Positions 10,679 to 19,412 of a stretch of 64,000 bases of DNA are shown here, piece by piece. The first letter of the stretch is position 1. Each line of letters opens with the position of its first letter. The notes below the pieces were generated by a model. It did not search any database, had not been told where the DNA came from, and worked only from the letters and a program-made list of their open reading frames with translations. Source of the stretch: Burkholderia sp. SRS-46. Lineage in GTDB: Bacteria; Pseudomonadota; Gammaproteobacteria; Burkholderiales; Burkholderiaceae. The position numbers and the translations under genes are program-made. The DNA lies in assembly GCF_004343775.1 (NCBI RefSeq), contig NZ_PTXL01000006.1:434001-498000 (forward strand), given 5' to 3'.

Positions 10679-11278
10679 CTAACGGCTCTCGCTCTGATAC
10701 GAAACAATCGTCTTTTCCAGCGCGGCCCACGTGAGGCGCACGGCATCCGGCGAATGCAGGAAACGTGCGTCGTGATGCAGGCCGAGCGTGAAGCTGTACA
10801 GCTCGAAGAGCATCAGGTCCGGATCGGAATCCGCACGCAGATGGCCTTCGTCCTTCGCCTGCGAAATGGCGCGCAGCAGCGCGGCGCGCCAGGCGGTCAC
10901 GCTCCCGATCAGTTGCTCGCGCACGGGGCTGTCCGGCCGGTCGTCGTATTCGACGGCGCCGCTGATGTAGATGCACCCAGTCGTCACCTCCTGGATGCGC
11001 TTCTCGATCCAGCGCGCCAGCATCGCCCGCAGGCGCGGCAGTCCGCGCGGCTCGCGCAGGCTCGGAAAGAACACCTCGTTTTCGAAACGATGGTGATACT
11101 CGCGCACGACTTCCACCTGCAGGTCTTCGCGCGATCCGAAGTGCGCGAACACGCCGCTCTTGCTCATCTGCATGCGCTCGGCCAGCAGGCCGATCGTCAG
11201 CCCCTCCAGCCCGTCACGGCTGGCGAGGTCCAAAGCAGCTTCGAGTATCGCGGCACGCGTCTGTTCGCCTTTTCGCAT
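10679..11278 (-). CDS. TetR-family transcriptional regulator of the beta-oxidation operon
   Basis: TetR-type repressor of 199 residues. The N-terminal helix-turn-helix is clear (TRAAILEAALDLASRDG ... MQMSKSGVFAHFGSREDL), followed by a ligand-binding domain of the TetR C-terminal type. The ATG at 11278 (MRKGEQTR) is chosen; a TTG ten codons upstream is possible. As first gene before an acyl-CoA dehydrogenase, FadN-type enzyme and thiolase, it probably autoregulates the operon in response to acyl-CoA, by analogy with other TetR-type fatty-acid regulators. The ligand is inferred only. Confidence 0.9.
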   Translation of the reverse strand: MRKGEQTRAAILEAALDLASRDGLEGLTIGLLAERMQMSKSGVFAHFGSREDLQVEVVREYHHRFENEVFFPSLREPRGLPRLRAMLARWIEKRIQEVTTGCIYISGAVEYDDRPDSPVREQLIGSVTAWRAALLRAISQAKDEGHLRADSDPDLMLFELYSFTLGLHHDARFLHSPDAVRLTWAALEKTIVSYQSESR

Positions 11279-11465
11279 AGCTATTTCTGTAACCGTTCGG
11301 GGGTTCAAATAAAATCGAACGGCCGTACTATTATTGAGTGCGACCGCCCGCGAAACAAGGAAATTATTAGAAACTGGTGTCTAACCGAGTCGCTATTTTG
11401 CGCGATTCGGGCGGCCTTGGAAGCGATTTTCCGCACGGCCGTGCTGAAAGATGTGAAGCGCCTGC
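11279..11465. promoter_or_regulatory. Region upstream of the TetR-led operon with two GC palindromes
   Basis: Contains the self-complementary 12-mer gcacggccgtgc at 11433-11444 and its core acggccgt again at 11319-11326, 41 bases upstream of the TetR start. The shared core makes these candidate TetR operator sites. The region around 11305-11335 is unusually AT-rich for this window, as expected for a promoter, but I cannot fix the -10/-35. Confidence 0.4.
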
Positions 11466-12740
11466 TTAATCGTAGCCGCCGACTGTCAGCGCCTTCATTG
11501 CGGTGCGGTATGCCGTATAGGCGAGCCAGTTCAGGATACGCTCGCCCAGCGGACGCGCCGCGTAGCGCGCCGGGTCGATCGCGCGGCCGTCGGCGAACGC
11601 GGCGGCGATCGCGTCGCGCAGCTCGTTCGTCACCGTGTCGTGCCGCACCAGCACGACATTGGCCTCATTGTTCAGCATCAGGCTCAGCGCGTCCAGATTC
11701 GACGAGCCGACCGTTGCCCAGTTGTCGTCGATCACCGCGACCTTGCCGTGCAGGATCGTCTTGTCGTATTCGGCGACGCGCACGCCGGCGCGCAGCAGCG
11801 CGTGATACAGGAACGGCACCGCGGTATCGAGCGACGCGAACTCGTTGCGGCCGATCAGGATCCGCACGTCGACGCCGCGCCGCGCGGCGCCGGTCAGCGC
11901 GCGGCGCAGCTTGCGGCCCGGCATGAAATACGGGTTCGCGAGCAGGATCTGCTGGCGCGCCTGGCCGATCGCGGCGAGATACGCCTTCTCGATCGCGCGG
12001 CGGTTCACGACGTTGTCGCGCGCCACGAACGCGACGCTCGGCGCGGTCACGATGCGCAGCGCGCCGGCCTTGATCCAGCGGTGGCTGCGCATCCAGCGGC
12101 GGAACACGTCCGGGAACGCCTCGCCGCCGGCGAGCCCCGCCGCGTATTGCGCATACGGCTTGTGGCCGAACTGGATGCGGTGCCATTGCAGCTCGAACGC
12201 GGCGCGCACGTCGGACACGGCGGGCCCCACCATCTCGACGCTGAAGTCCCAGCGCGGATAGTCGAGCGTCGCGCCGCTCTGCGCGCGATCGTCGACGATG
12301 TTGATCCCGCCGCAGTACGCATACGCGTGATCAATGACGGCCAGCTTGCGGTGCGTGCGCGAGAAGCCGAAGCGGCCGAACAGGTAGCGGTTGTAGATGC
12401 AGTGCTCGATGCCGGCCTGCGCCCACGTGTCGAACAGCGGCAGGCGCGCGGTGCCGATGCCGTCGGTGATCACGCGCACCCGCACGCCGCGTTGCGCGGC
12501 TCGCAGCAGCGCGTCCGACACGGGCCGTCCGGCCGCATCGTCGCAGAAGATGTAGGTTTCGAGCATCACGTGCTCGCGGGCGGCGTCGATCCGCCCGATC
12601 AGCGCGGCGAAGAACGCGTCGCCGCCCTGGCACAGCCGCACGGTATTGCCCGACGTGAACGCCAGCCGCGATGCGGAGCCCCGCTCCTGCAGGAACATCT
12701 GACGCAGCTGCGCGAAGCGCTTGCGGGCCTCGCCGTTCAT
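11466..12740 (-). CDS. clsB: Cardiolipin synthase B (phospholipase D superfamily)
   Basis: Membrane-associated phosphatidyltransferase making cardiolipin, 424 residues, close to the family length. Two HKD motifs are visible: H130-R-K132-L-A-V-I-D137 followed by YCGGINI, and H331-G-K333-V-A-V-I-D338 followed by GSSNLD. No N-terminal membrane anchor is seen, which fits ClsB rather than ClsA. The ATG overlaps the nudB stop in ATGA, so translation is probably coupled. ClsA-like alternatives are unlikely for lack of membrane helices. Confidence 0.9.
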   Translation of the reverse strand: MNGEARKRFAQLRQMFLQERGSASRLAFTSGNTVRLCQGGDAFFAALIGRIDAAREHVMLETYIFCDDAAGRPVSDALLRAAQRGVRVRVITDGIGTARLPLFDTWAQAGIEHCIYNRYLFGRFGFSRTHRKLAVIDHAYAYCGGINIVDDRAQSGATLDYPRWDFSVEMVGPAVSDVRAAFELQWHRIQFGHKPYAQYAAGLAGGEAFPDVFRRWMRSHRWIKAGALRIVTAPSVAFVARDNVVNRRAIEKAYLAAIGQARQQILLANPYFMPGRKLRRALTGAARRGVDVRILIGRNEFASLDTAVPFLYHALLRAGVRVAEYDKTILHGKVAVIDDNWATVGSSNLDALSLMLNNEANVVLVRHDTVTNELRDAIAAAFADGRAIDPARYAARPLGERILNWLAYTAYRTAMKALTVGGYD

Positions 12741-13270
12741 GTGGATCCGGGCGACCGGCTTTCGGGCGACCGGCTATCGGGCGACCGGCTTTCGGGCGAG
12801 CGATCCGGCCCGGCGCGCTCGGGCAACTGCAGGATCGCCTCGGCGTTCGACGGCGAGAAGCAGCGCGCCGCCGCGTCGCGATACGGCAGCCATGCATAGT
12901 CGACGTGCTCGCGCGGCGCGAGCGTCACGTCGATGCGACGCGGCACGCACAGGCCGAACCAGTGCTCGGTGTTGCGCGTGACGCCCGGTGCGTAGCGATG
13001 CAGATACTGCGGGTAGATCGTGTATTCGATCCGGTGCCGCCAGTCGACGAGCGCGCTCGCGGGCACGCCCGGACTGCCGACCACGATGCCCGTTTCCTCG
13101 GCCACTTCGCGCGCGGCGGTGACGGCGAGCGGCTCGTCGAGCGCGTCCTTCGAGCCGGTGACCGACTGCCAGAACTCGTGCTGGTCGGCACGCTTGATCA
13201 CCAGCACGTCGAGCTCGGGGGTATAGATCACGACGAGAACGGATTCGGGGATTTTCGGCGACTTCGTCAT
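12737..13270 (-). CDS. nudB: Nudix hydrolase, dihydroneopterin triphosphate/dATP pyrophosphohydrolase
   Basis: Nudix hydrolase of 177 residues that removes pyrophosphate from dihydroneopterin triphosphate (folate route) and can hydrolyse dATP. The Nudix box is TGSKDALDEPLAV followed by TAAREVAEETGI; the Gly-to-first-Glu spacing looks one residue longer than the usual GX5E. Start MTKSPKIP at 13270 matches the family. The C-terminus carries a 20-residue Arg-Ser-Pro tail built by a 15-bp DNA tandem repeat that family members of about 150 residues lack. It sits between aspS and clsB, a common beta-proteobacterial arrangement. Confidence 0.87.
   Translation of the reverse strand: MTKSPKIPESVLVVIYTPELDVLVIKRADQHEFWQSVTGSKDALDEPLAVTAAREVAEETGIVVGSPGVPASALVDWRHRIEYTIYPQYLHRYAPGVTRNTEHWFGLCVPRRIDVTLAPREHVDYAWLPYRDAAARCFSPSNAEAILQLPERAGPDRSPESRSPDSRSPESRSPGST
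12747..12799. repeat. 15-bp tandem repeat in the 3' end of nudB
   Basis: About 3.5 copies of cgggcgaccggcttt: 12747-12761, 12762-12776 (one mismatch), 12777-12791 and a partial copy to 12799. The unit is a multiple of three, so copy changes keep frame; on the minus strand each unit adds five residues of the type ESRSP/DSRSP to NudB. Confidence 0.93.
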
Positions 13271-13330
13271 CTTTGTTTCATACGGCGCGCCGAACGTGCG
13301 GCGGGTGCTGCGACTGTACCGCAAAAAACG

Positions 13331-13356
13331 AAAAAGGCGCACCATGGCGCCTTTTT
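13331..13356 (-). terminator. Intrinsic terminator of aspS
   Basis: Perfect 10-bp stem aaaaaggcgc (13331-13340) / gcgccttttt (13347-13356), loop accatg. On the minus strand it lies 51 bases after the aspS stop and continues into CGTTTTTTG. The run of A/T on both sides could also let it act on the other strand. Confidence 0.85.
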
Positions 13357-13406
13357 CATCATGCGTCGCGCGTGTCGCCACGCGCGCGGCAAAAGCGAAG
13401 GAGACC

Positions 13407-15209
13407 TTACGCCTTCGGCTGTTCCGGCTGACGCAAGCGGATGTGCAGCTCGCGCAGCTGGCGCTCGTCGACCGGGCTCGGCGCCTGCGTGAGCAGACAC
13501 TGCGCGCGCTGGGTCTTCGGGAACGCGATCACGTCGCGGATCGAATCGGCGCCGGCCATCATCGTGACGATGCGGTCGAGACCGAAGGCGATGCCGCCGT
13601 GCGGCGGCGCGCCGTACTGCAGCGCGTCGAGCAGGAAGCCGAACTTGAGCTGCGCTTCTTCCGCGCCGATCTTCAGCGCGCGGAACACCTTGCTCTGCAC
13701 TTCCTCGCGGTGGATACGCACCGAGCCGCCGCCGATTTCCCAGCCGTTCAGCACCATGTCGTATGCCTTCGCGAGGCAGCGGCCCGGATCCGTCTCGAGG
13801 TATTCGAGATGCTCGTCCTTCGGGCTCGTGAACGGGTGGTGCGCGGCGACGTAGCGCGCGTCTTCGTCGTCGTATTCGAACATCGGGAAGTCGACGACCC
13901 ACAGCGGCTTCCAGCCCGCCTCGACGAGGCCGTTCGCCTTGCCGAATTCCGAGTGGCCGATCTTCAGGCGCAGCGCGCCGAGGCTGTCGTTGACGACCTT
14001 CGCGCGATCCGCCGCGAAGAAGATGATGTCGCCGTCTTCCGCCGCGGTGCGCTCGAGGATCGCCGCGATCGACGCGTCGTGCAGGTTCTTGACGATCGGG
14101 CTCTGCAGGCCGTCACGGCCCTTCGCCTTCTCGTTGACCTTGATCCACGCGAGGCCCTTCGCGCCGTAGATGCGCACGAACTCGGTGTAGCCGTCGATGT
14201 CGCCGCGCGACAGCTCGGCGCCCTTCGGCACGCGCAGCGCCGCGACACGGCCGTCCTTCGCGTTGGCCGGCGTGCTGAACACCTTGAATTCGACGTCCTT
14301 CATCGCGTCGGTCAGCTCGGTGAACTCGAGCTTCACGCGCAGGTCCGGCTTGTCCGAGCCGAAGCGCGCCATCGCTTCCGAGTACGGCATGACCGGGAAG
14401 GTCGCAGCCAGCTCGACGTCGATCGTCGTCTTGAAGATGTGACGGATCATGTCCTCGAACAGGTCGCGGATTTCCTGCTCGCCGAGGAACGAGGTCTCGC
14501 AGTCGATCTGCGTGAATTCCGGCTGACGGTCGGCGCGCAGGTCCTCGTCGCGGAAGCACTTGGTGATCTGGTAGTAGCGGTCGAAGTTGGCGACCATCAG
14601 CAGCTGCTTGAACAGCTGCGGCGACTGCGGCAGCGCGAAGAACTGGCCCGCGTTCACGCGCGACGGCACGAGGTAGTCGCGCGCGCCTTCCGGCGTGCTC
14701 TTCGTGAGCATCGGCGTCTCGATGTCGATGAAGCCCTGCTCGTCGAGGTACTTGCGCGCCTCGATCGCGACGCGGTAGCGCAGGCGCAGGTTGTGCTGCA
14801 TCTGCGGGCGGCGCAGGTCGAGCACGCGGTGCGTGAGGCGCGTCGTTTCCGACAGGTTGTCGTCGTCGAGCTGGAACGGCGGCGTGACCGACGCGTTCAG
14901 CACGGTCAGCTCGTGGCACAGCACTTCGATCTTGCCGCTCTTCAGGCCGGCGTTGACCGTGCCTTCCGGACGGTTGCGCACGAGGCCCTTCACCTGGACG
15001 CAGAACTCGTTGCGCACGCCTTCGGCGGTCGCGAACATCTCCGCGCGATCCGGATCGCACACGACCTGCACGAGGCCTTCACGATCGCGCAGGTCGATGA
15101 AGATCACACCGCCGTGGTCGCGGCGGCGCTGCACCCAGCCGCACAGCGACACGGTTTGGCCCAGCAGGTGTTCGGTCACGAGACCGCAGTATTCAGTTCG
15201 CATCGACAT
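13407..15209 (-). CDS. aspS: Aspartyl-tRNA synthetase
   Basis: Class IIb aminoacyl-tRNA synthetase of 600 residues charging tRNA with aspartate. Domains in order: OB-fold anticodon-binding domain ([19 protein letters not shown]), catalytic core with motif 2 [18 protein letters not shown], the bacterial GAD insertion domain, and motif 3 [13 protein letters not shown]. The ATG at 15209 (MSMRTEYCG) or two codons downstream could be used. It may be the non-discriminating type that also serves Asn-tRNA with GatCAB, which cannot be decided from this window. Lies 61 bases after the DUF502 gene. Confidence 0.98.
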   Translation of the reverse strand: MSMRTEYCGLVTEHLLGQTVSLCGWVQRRRDHGGVIFIDLRDREGLVQVVCDPDRAEMFATAEGVRNEFCVQVKGLVRNRPEGTVNAGLKSGKIEVLCHELTVLNASVTPPFQLDDDNLSETTRLTHRVLDLRRPQMQHNLRLRYRVAIEARKYLDEQGFIDIETPMLTKSTPEGARDYLVPSRVNAGQFFALPQSPQLFKQLLMVANFDRYYQITKCFRDEDLRADRQPEFTQIDCETSFLGEQEIRDLFEDMIRHIFKTTIDVELAATFPVMPYSEAMARFGSDKPDLRVKLEFTELTDAMKDVEFKVFSTPANAKDGRVAALRVPKGAELSRGDIDGYTEFVRIYGAKGLAWIKVNEKAKGRDGLQSPIVKNLHDASIAAILERTAAEDGDIIFFAADRAKVVNDSLGALRLKIGHSEFGKANGLVEAGWKPLWVVDFPMFEYDDEDARYVAAHHPFTSPKDEHLEYLETDPGRCLAKAYDMVLNGWEIGGGSVRIHREEVQSKVFRALKIGAEEAQLKFGFLLDALQYGAPPHGGIAFGLDRIVTMMAGADSIRDVIAFPKTQRAQCLLTQAPSPVDERQLRELHIRLRQPEQPKA

Positions 15210-15270
15210 GATGTTTGCTTTCGTTCGGTTTGATCAACGGGCGCCGCAACGCGGCCCGGGCAATGATTCT

Positions 15271-15921
15271 TTACAGCGGCGGCTCGACGGGGCGGCGGGC
15301 GGGCGCCGGAGCCGGCGCCGGGGGCGCCACCACGCCCATCGAGACGATGTACTTCAGCGCGGCATCGACCGACATGTCGAGTTCGATGACTTCGCTCTTC
15401 GGCAGCATCAGGAAGAAGCCGGACGTCGGGTTCGGCGTGGTCGGGATGTACACGCTCACGTATTCTTCCGTCAGATGATTGATCACGTCGCCGCCGGGCG
15501 TGCCGGTCAGAAACGCGATCGTATACGAGCCACGGCGCGGATATTCGATCAGCAGCGCCTTGCGGAACGCATTGCCGCTGCTCGACAGCAGCGTGTCCGA
15601 CACCTGCTTGACGCTCGTGTAGATCGGGCCGACCACCGGGATGTGGCGCACGACCGCGTTCCACCACGTGACGAGCTTCTGACCGATGAAGTTCTGCGTC
15701 GCGAGCCCGACGACGAAGATGAACGCGAGCGTCAGCACCGCGCCGATCCCCGGCACGCGGAAGCCGAACATCCGCTCCGGCTGCCACGACTCCGGCAGCA
15801 GGAGCAGCGTCTGATCCATCGTGCCGATGATGAGACCGAGCACCCACAGCGTGATCGCGAGCGGGACGAGAACCAGCAGGCCGGTCAGAAACACCGATTT
15901 CAGGGTCGTCTTTTTCATCAT
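15271..15921 (-). CDS. DUF502 family inner-membrane protein
   Basis: 216-residue integral membrane protein of the DUF502 family, function unknown. Two strong hydrophobic segments are visible near residues 9-33 (SVFLTGLLVLVPLAITLWVL) and 57-75 (GAVLTLAFIFVVGLA), followed by the family block HIPVVGPIYTSVKQV and a soluble C-terminal domain with YVPTTPNPTSG-like sequence. It ends in a Pro/Ala-rich tail. It stands between fmdB and aspS in the same direction, an order common in beta-proteobacteria, suggesting co-transcription with aspS. Confidence 0.9.
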   Translation of the reverse strand: MMKKTTLKSVFLTGLLVLVPLAITLWVLGLIIGTMDQTLLLLPESWQPERMFGFRVPGIGAVLTLAFIFVVGLATQNFIGQKLVTWWNAVVRHIPVVGPIYTSVKQVSDTLLSSSGNAFRKALLIEYPRRGSYTIAFLTGTPGGDVINHLTEEYVSVYIPTTPNPTSGFFLMLPKSEVIELDMSVDAALKYIVSMGVVAPPAPAPAPARRPVEPPL

Positions 15922-15982
15922 CTGCCGTCAAAAAACCGCGCCGGCGGCGCGAATTGCGCGCGGCCCGGACGGGCCGCGACAG

Positions 15983-16312
15983 TCAACTGCCGGCCGCGGG
16001 TGTCGCCGCCGGCGCAGGCGCGCTCGCCACGGGGGCGCTCGCCGTGCTGTCCGTGCTCGGCGCCGGCGCGGCGGCCGGTGCCGCTTCACCCGACGCGGGC
16101 GCGCTCGCCGTCGCGCTGGCACCGCCCGAGCCGCCACGGAAATCGGTGACATACCAACCCGAGCCCTTCAGCTGAAAGCCCGCAGCGGTCAGCTGCTTGC
16201 GAAATGCATCCTTCCCGCATTCGGGACATTGCGACAGCGGCGCGTCGCTCATCTTCTGGAGCACGTCCTTGGCGAAACCACACGCTTCGCATCGATAGGC
16301 GTAGATCGGCAT
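15983..16312 (-). CDS. FmdB-family zinc ribbon protein
   Basis: 109-residue protein with the N-terminal FmdB zinc ribbon: MPIYAYRCEACGFAKDVLQ and SQCPECGKDAF give two CxxC pairs that should bind zinc. The second half is a low-complexity Ala/Pro/Ser tail. FmdB proteins were named as regulators of formamidase/amidase genes, but for most homologues the role is unproven. It leads the group fmdB, DUF502, aspS. A good TATAAT hexamer lies about 45 bases upstream. Confidence 0.88.
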   Translation of the reverse strand: MPIYAYRCEACGFAKDVLQKMSDAPLSQCPECGKDAFRKQLTAAGFQLKGSGWYVTDFRGGSGGASATASAPASGEAAPAAAPAPSTDSTASAPVASAPAPAATPAAGS

Positions 16313-16355
16313 GATTTTTTCCCGCAGAAACTAGAAACGGCTTGCAAAACCTTGA

Positions 16356-16361
16356 ATTATA
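16356..16361 (-). promoter_or_regulatory. Candidate -10 box for fmdB-DUF502-aspS
   Basis: A perfect TATAAT on the minus strand, 44 bases before the fmdB ATG in a gap of 94 bases. No good -35 hexamer is found at 16-18 bases; TTGCCG lies 20 bases away, so the call is moderate. Confidence 0.5.
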
Positions 16362-16406
16362 TCCGAAACCCCGACCCGCCCCGGCAATCGCTGCGACGCG
16401 CCGGCG

Positions 16407-17042
16407 TCAGCGGCGGCGCCACGTGAGCCAGCGCTCGCGCCCGTCGAACACGGGCAGCGAATCGGCCACCGGCAGATCCTCGATCAGTTCGAAGTGCGGC
16501 CCGAGCAACACGTCGAGTTCCGCGCGGTCGATGCCGAACGGCGGGCCCTTCGGGGTCGCGCCGACAAAGAAGTAGCCGGCCAGCACGCCGCCCGCCGGCA
16601 GCAGCGCGGCCATCTTCTGCGCATAGTCGGCACGCCGGTCGCGCGGCAACGCGCACAGAAATGCGCGCTCGTAGACCCACTGCACGTCGAACGGCGGCGC
16701 ATACGCGAAGAAATCCGCCTGCTCGACCACGCCGGCGTGCGCGCCGAGCTGCGCCTGCGCGGCGGCCACCGCCTGAGCGGCGAAATCGATCGCCCGCACG
16801 GGCCAGCCGGCCTGTGCGAGCCACCCCGCTTCCTGCGCGCTGCCGCAGCCGGGAATCAGCACCGCGCACGGCTCGCGACGGCTCGCGAACGCGCGAAAGC
16901 CGTCGGGCACGCCGCCATATTCCCACGGCGTCACGCCGCGCGCGAAGCGCTCGTCCCAGAACGATGCGTGACCGGGGTCGCGCGTCGAGAAATCCGCGGC
17001 GCCCGGGGTAGCCGGCGGGGGTTCGCGGGTCGGGTCGGACAT
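16407..17042 (-). CDS. TPMT-family SAM-dependent methyltransferase
   Basis: Class I methyltransferase of 211 residues in the thiopurine S-methyltransferase (Tpm-like) family. Family features are FWDERFARGVTPWEYGG, the SAM-binding VLIPGCGSAQEAGWLAQAGW and ERAFLCALP. Members methylate thiols or metalloids such as selenium and tellurium compounds; the actual substrate here is unknown. The ATG at 17042 (MSDPTRE) is preferred over a GTG two codons upstream because GGAG lies 7 bases before it. It follows ubiB by 20 bases, so it may share its transcript. Confidence 0.88.
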   Translation of the reverse strand: MSDPTREPPPATPGAADFSTRDPGHASFWDERFARGVTPWEYGGVPDGFRAFASRREPCAVLIPGCGSAQEAGWLAQAGWPVRAIDFAAQAVAAAQAQLGAHAGVVEQADFFAYAPPFDVQWVYERAFLCALPRDRRADYAQKMAALLPAGGVLAGYFFVGATPKGPPFGIDRAELDVLLGPHFELIEDLPVADSLPVFDGRERWLTWRRR

Positions 17043-17062
17043 GGCCACTCTCCTTCTTTACG

Positions 17063-18640
17063 TCACGCGCTGTAAGCGAGCGCGAGCAGCACCCGCGCGA
17101 CCAGCGCGCCGACGCCCACGGCCAGGCCGAAGATCAGCAGCGCCTGCAGCAGCCGGTTGGTGCGCTTCTGCTCGACCAGGACCTGCCGCATCAGCTCTTC
17201 GCTCGCCGCGCGCGGCGCGTCGTGGCGCGCCGCGATCGCGTGGTGAATCAGGCGCGGCAACTGCGGCAGCGTCTTGCTCCACTGCGGCGCCTCGACCTTG
17301 AAGCGCTCGTACCAGCCGCGCAGGCCGATCTGCTCGGTCATCCAGCGTTCGAGATACGGCTTCGCGGTCTTCCACAGGTCGAGTTCGGGGTCGAGCGAGC
17401 GGCCGAGCCCCTCGACGTTCAGCATCGTCTTCTGCAACAGCACGAGCTGCGGCTGGATCTCGACGTTGAAGCGGCGCGACGTCGAGAACAGCCGCATCAG
17501 CACCTGGCCGAGCGAGATGTCTTTCAGCGCGCGGTCGAAATACGGCTCGCACACCGCGCGGATCGCGCTTTCGAGCTCCTCGACGCGCGTGTCCGGCGGC
17601 ACCCAGCCCGATTCGAGGTGCAGCGTCGCGACGCGGTGGTAATCGCGCTTGAAGAACGCGAGGAAGTTCTGCGCGAGGTAGTTCTTGTCGAAATCGGACA
17701 GCGCGCCGACGATCCCGAAATCGAGCGCGATGTAGCGGCCGAACGTTTTCGGGTCGAGGCTCACCTGGATGTTGCCGGGGTGCATGTCCGCATGGAAGAA
17801 GCCATCGCGGAACACCTGCGTGAAGAAGATCTCGACGCCTTCGCGCGCGAGCTTCTTGATGTCGACGCCCGCCGTGCGCAGCGTCTCGACCTGGCTGATC
17901 GGCACGCCGGTCATGCGCTCCATCACGAGCACCTGCGACGTCGAGAAATCCCAGAACATTTCCGGCACGAGCAGCAGGTCGAGGCCCGCGAAGTTGCGGC
18001 GCAGCTGGCTGCCGTTCGCGGCCTCGCGCATCAGGTCGAGCTCGTCGTGCAGGTACTTGTCGAATTCGGCAACCACCTCGCGCGGCTTCAGGCGCCGGCC
18101 GTCGGCCCACATGCGCTCCGTCCAGATGGCGATGTCGCGCATCAGCGCGAGATCCGAGTCGATCACGGACAGCATGTTCGGGCGCAGCACCTTCACGGCG
18201 ACCGACTTGCCCGCATGCACGCCCTGCTTGAGCTTGGCGAAATGCACCTGCGCGATCGACGCGCTCGCGACCGGCTCGCGCTCGAATTCGTCGAACAGCT
18301 CGTCGACCGGCGCGCCGAGCGATTTCTCAATGATCGAGATCGCGACCGACGAATCGAACGGCGGCACCTGGTCCTGCAGCTTCGCGAGCTCGTTCGCGAA
18401 ATCGACCGTCAGCAGATCGCGGCGCGTCGACAGCACCTGGCCGAACTTCACGAAGATCGGACCGAGGCTCTCGAGCGCGTGGCGCAGCCGCACCGCAGGC
18501 GGATCGGAATAGCGGCGGCCGATCGTCGTGATGCGCAACAGCAGCTTCACGCGGCGGTCATCGATCCGGGACAGCATGACCTCGTCGAGGCCGAAACGGA
18601 TGACGGTGTAGACAATCTTGATGAAACGGAAAATGCGCAT
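17063..18640 (-). CDS. ubiB: UbiB, atypical kinase/ATPase of ubiquinone biosynthesis
   Basis: Membrane-anchored UbiB/ABC1/COQ8-family protein of 525 residues needed for ubiquinone synthesis, possibly by supporting the Ubi enzyme complex. The family KxGQ motif is [13 protein letters not shown], the Ala-rich nucleotide loop is [10 protein letters not shown], and HADMHPGNI with [10 protein letters not shown] form the catalytic and metal-binding loops. Two C-terminal hydrophobic helices ([20 protein letters not shown]) anchor it. It starts 12 bases after ubiJ. Length and motifs fit UbiB well. Confidence 0.96.
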   Translation of the reverse strand: MRIFRFIKIVYTVIRFGLDEVMLSRIDDRRVKLLLRITTIGRRYSDPPAVRLRHALESLGPIFVKFGQVLSTRRDLLTVDFANELAKLQDQVPPFDSSVAISIIEKSLGAPVDELFDEFEREPVASASIAQVHFAKLKQGVHAGKSVAVKVLRPNMLSVIDSDLALMRDIAIWTERMWADGRRLKPREVVAEFDKYLHDELDLMREAANGSQLRRNFAGLDLLLVPEMFWDFSTSQVLVMERMTGVPISQVETLRTAGVDIKKLAREGVEIFFTQVFRDGFFHADMHPGNIQVSLDPKTFGRYIALDFGIVGALSDFDKNYLAQNFLAFFKRDYHRVATLHLESGWVPPDTRVEELESAIRAVCEPYFDRALKDISLGQVLMRLFSTSRRFNVEIQPQLVLLQKTMLNVEGLGRSLDPELDLWKTAKPYLERWMTEQIGLRGWYERFKVEAPQWSKTLPQLPRLIHHAIAARHDAPRAASEELMRQVLVEQKRTNRLLQALLIFGLAVGVGALVARVLLALAYSA

Positions 18641-18652
18641 GCCCGGCGGCCC

Positions 18653-19279
18653 TCAGTGCGTGCCGCGCGGGCTGCCGCCCGCACGTACGCCGGTTTTTTG
18701 TTCGAGTCGCTCGACCCGCTTCTCGACGCGGGCGAGCGCGTCGCGCGCGCGCGCCAGCTCGGCGTCGAAGTCCGCGAGCGACGCACGCCGGACCACTTGC
18801 GGATTCTCGTCGAGCCAATACTCGGCGAGAGAATCGAGCACATTGCGGCCGGTGCGGCGCGCGCGGGCGCCGGCGTCGCGCACGACCGTCGCGATCCGGT
18901 GCGCCGCCGCGTCGCCGACCAGCTTCGCGAGATCTTCTTCCGGTTCCCAGCGCAGGTGCTCGGCCAGCTTCGCGATCTGCGTCGCGAACTCCGCGTCGCC
19001 CTCGATCTTCACGTGCTTCATCACGGCCTGCTGCCCGCCCTGCAGGAACGCGGCCACGGTGTCGCCGGCCAGCGCGATCGACACGTCGACGTGTTGCGCC
19101 TCCTGCGCTTCGACCGCGCCGAGATAGCCGTCGGGCTGCACCAGCAGCGTGAGCGTGACGGGCGGCACGTCGAGGCGGGCAGTCTTGCCCACATAGGGAA
19201 TCAGGCGGTCACGCGCCCAGGATTCGCGCGCGAGCAGGTGATTGACAGCAGCAGCAAAAGGCTTGGCGGCAAAGGTCAT
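18653..19279 (-). CDS. ubiJ: UbiJ-like SCP2 domain protein of ubiquinone biosynthesis
   Basis: 208-residue protein with an N-terminal SCP2 sterol-carrier-like domain (residues about 15-110; TLLVQPDGYLGAVEA ... HVDVSIALAGDTVAAFLQGG), which in UbiJ binds lipophilic ubiquinone intermediates. The C-terminal part is charged and contains a short coiled-coil-like stretch LARARDALARVEKRVERLEQ, typical of UbiJ. ATG at 19279 is the start with family sequence; its ribosome site is weak. Placement directly before ubiB and near ubiE supports the assignment. Confidence 0.9.
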   Translation of the reverse strand: MTFAAKPFAAAVNHLLARESWARDRLIPYVGKTARLDVPPVTLTLLVQPDGYLGAVEAQEAQHVDVSIALAGDTVAAFLQGGQQAVMKHVKIEGDAEFATQIAKLAEHLRWEPEEDLAKLVGDAAAHRIATVVRDAGARARRTGRNVLDSLAEYWLDENPQVVRRASLADFDAELARARDALARVEKRVERLEQKTGVRAGGSPRGTH

Positions 19280-19295
19280 CGGGCTGGGAAAGAAA

Positions 19296-19328
19296 AAACC
19301 CGCGCGGGCCGGACGCCCGCGCGGGTTT
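19296..19328 (-). terminator. Intrinsic terminator between the Tim44-like gene and ubiJ
   Basis: Perfect 14-bp stem, arms 19296-19309 (aaacccgcgcgggc) and 19315-19328 (gcccgcgcgggttt), loop of 5, with A/T runs on both sides. On the minus strand it ends the Tim44-like transcript and is followed by TTTTTTCTTTCCC. Confidence 0.9.
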
Positions 19329-19412
19329 CTATTGTAACGTCGGATCGGCCGCGACCCATGTCCGACCGCAAGCCCGGGCGGCAAGCGGTCGCAGCCGGCG
19401 CTCAGTGGGCGC

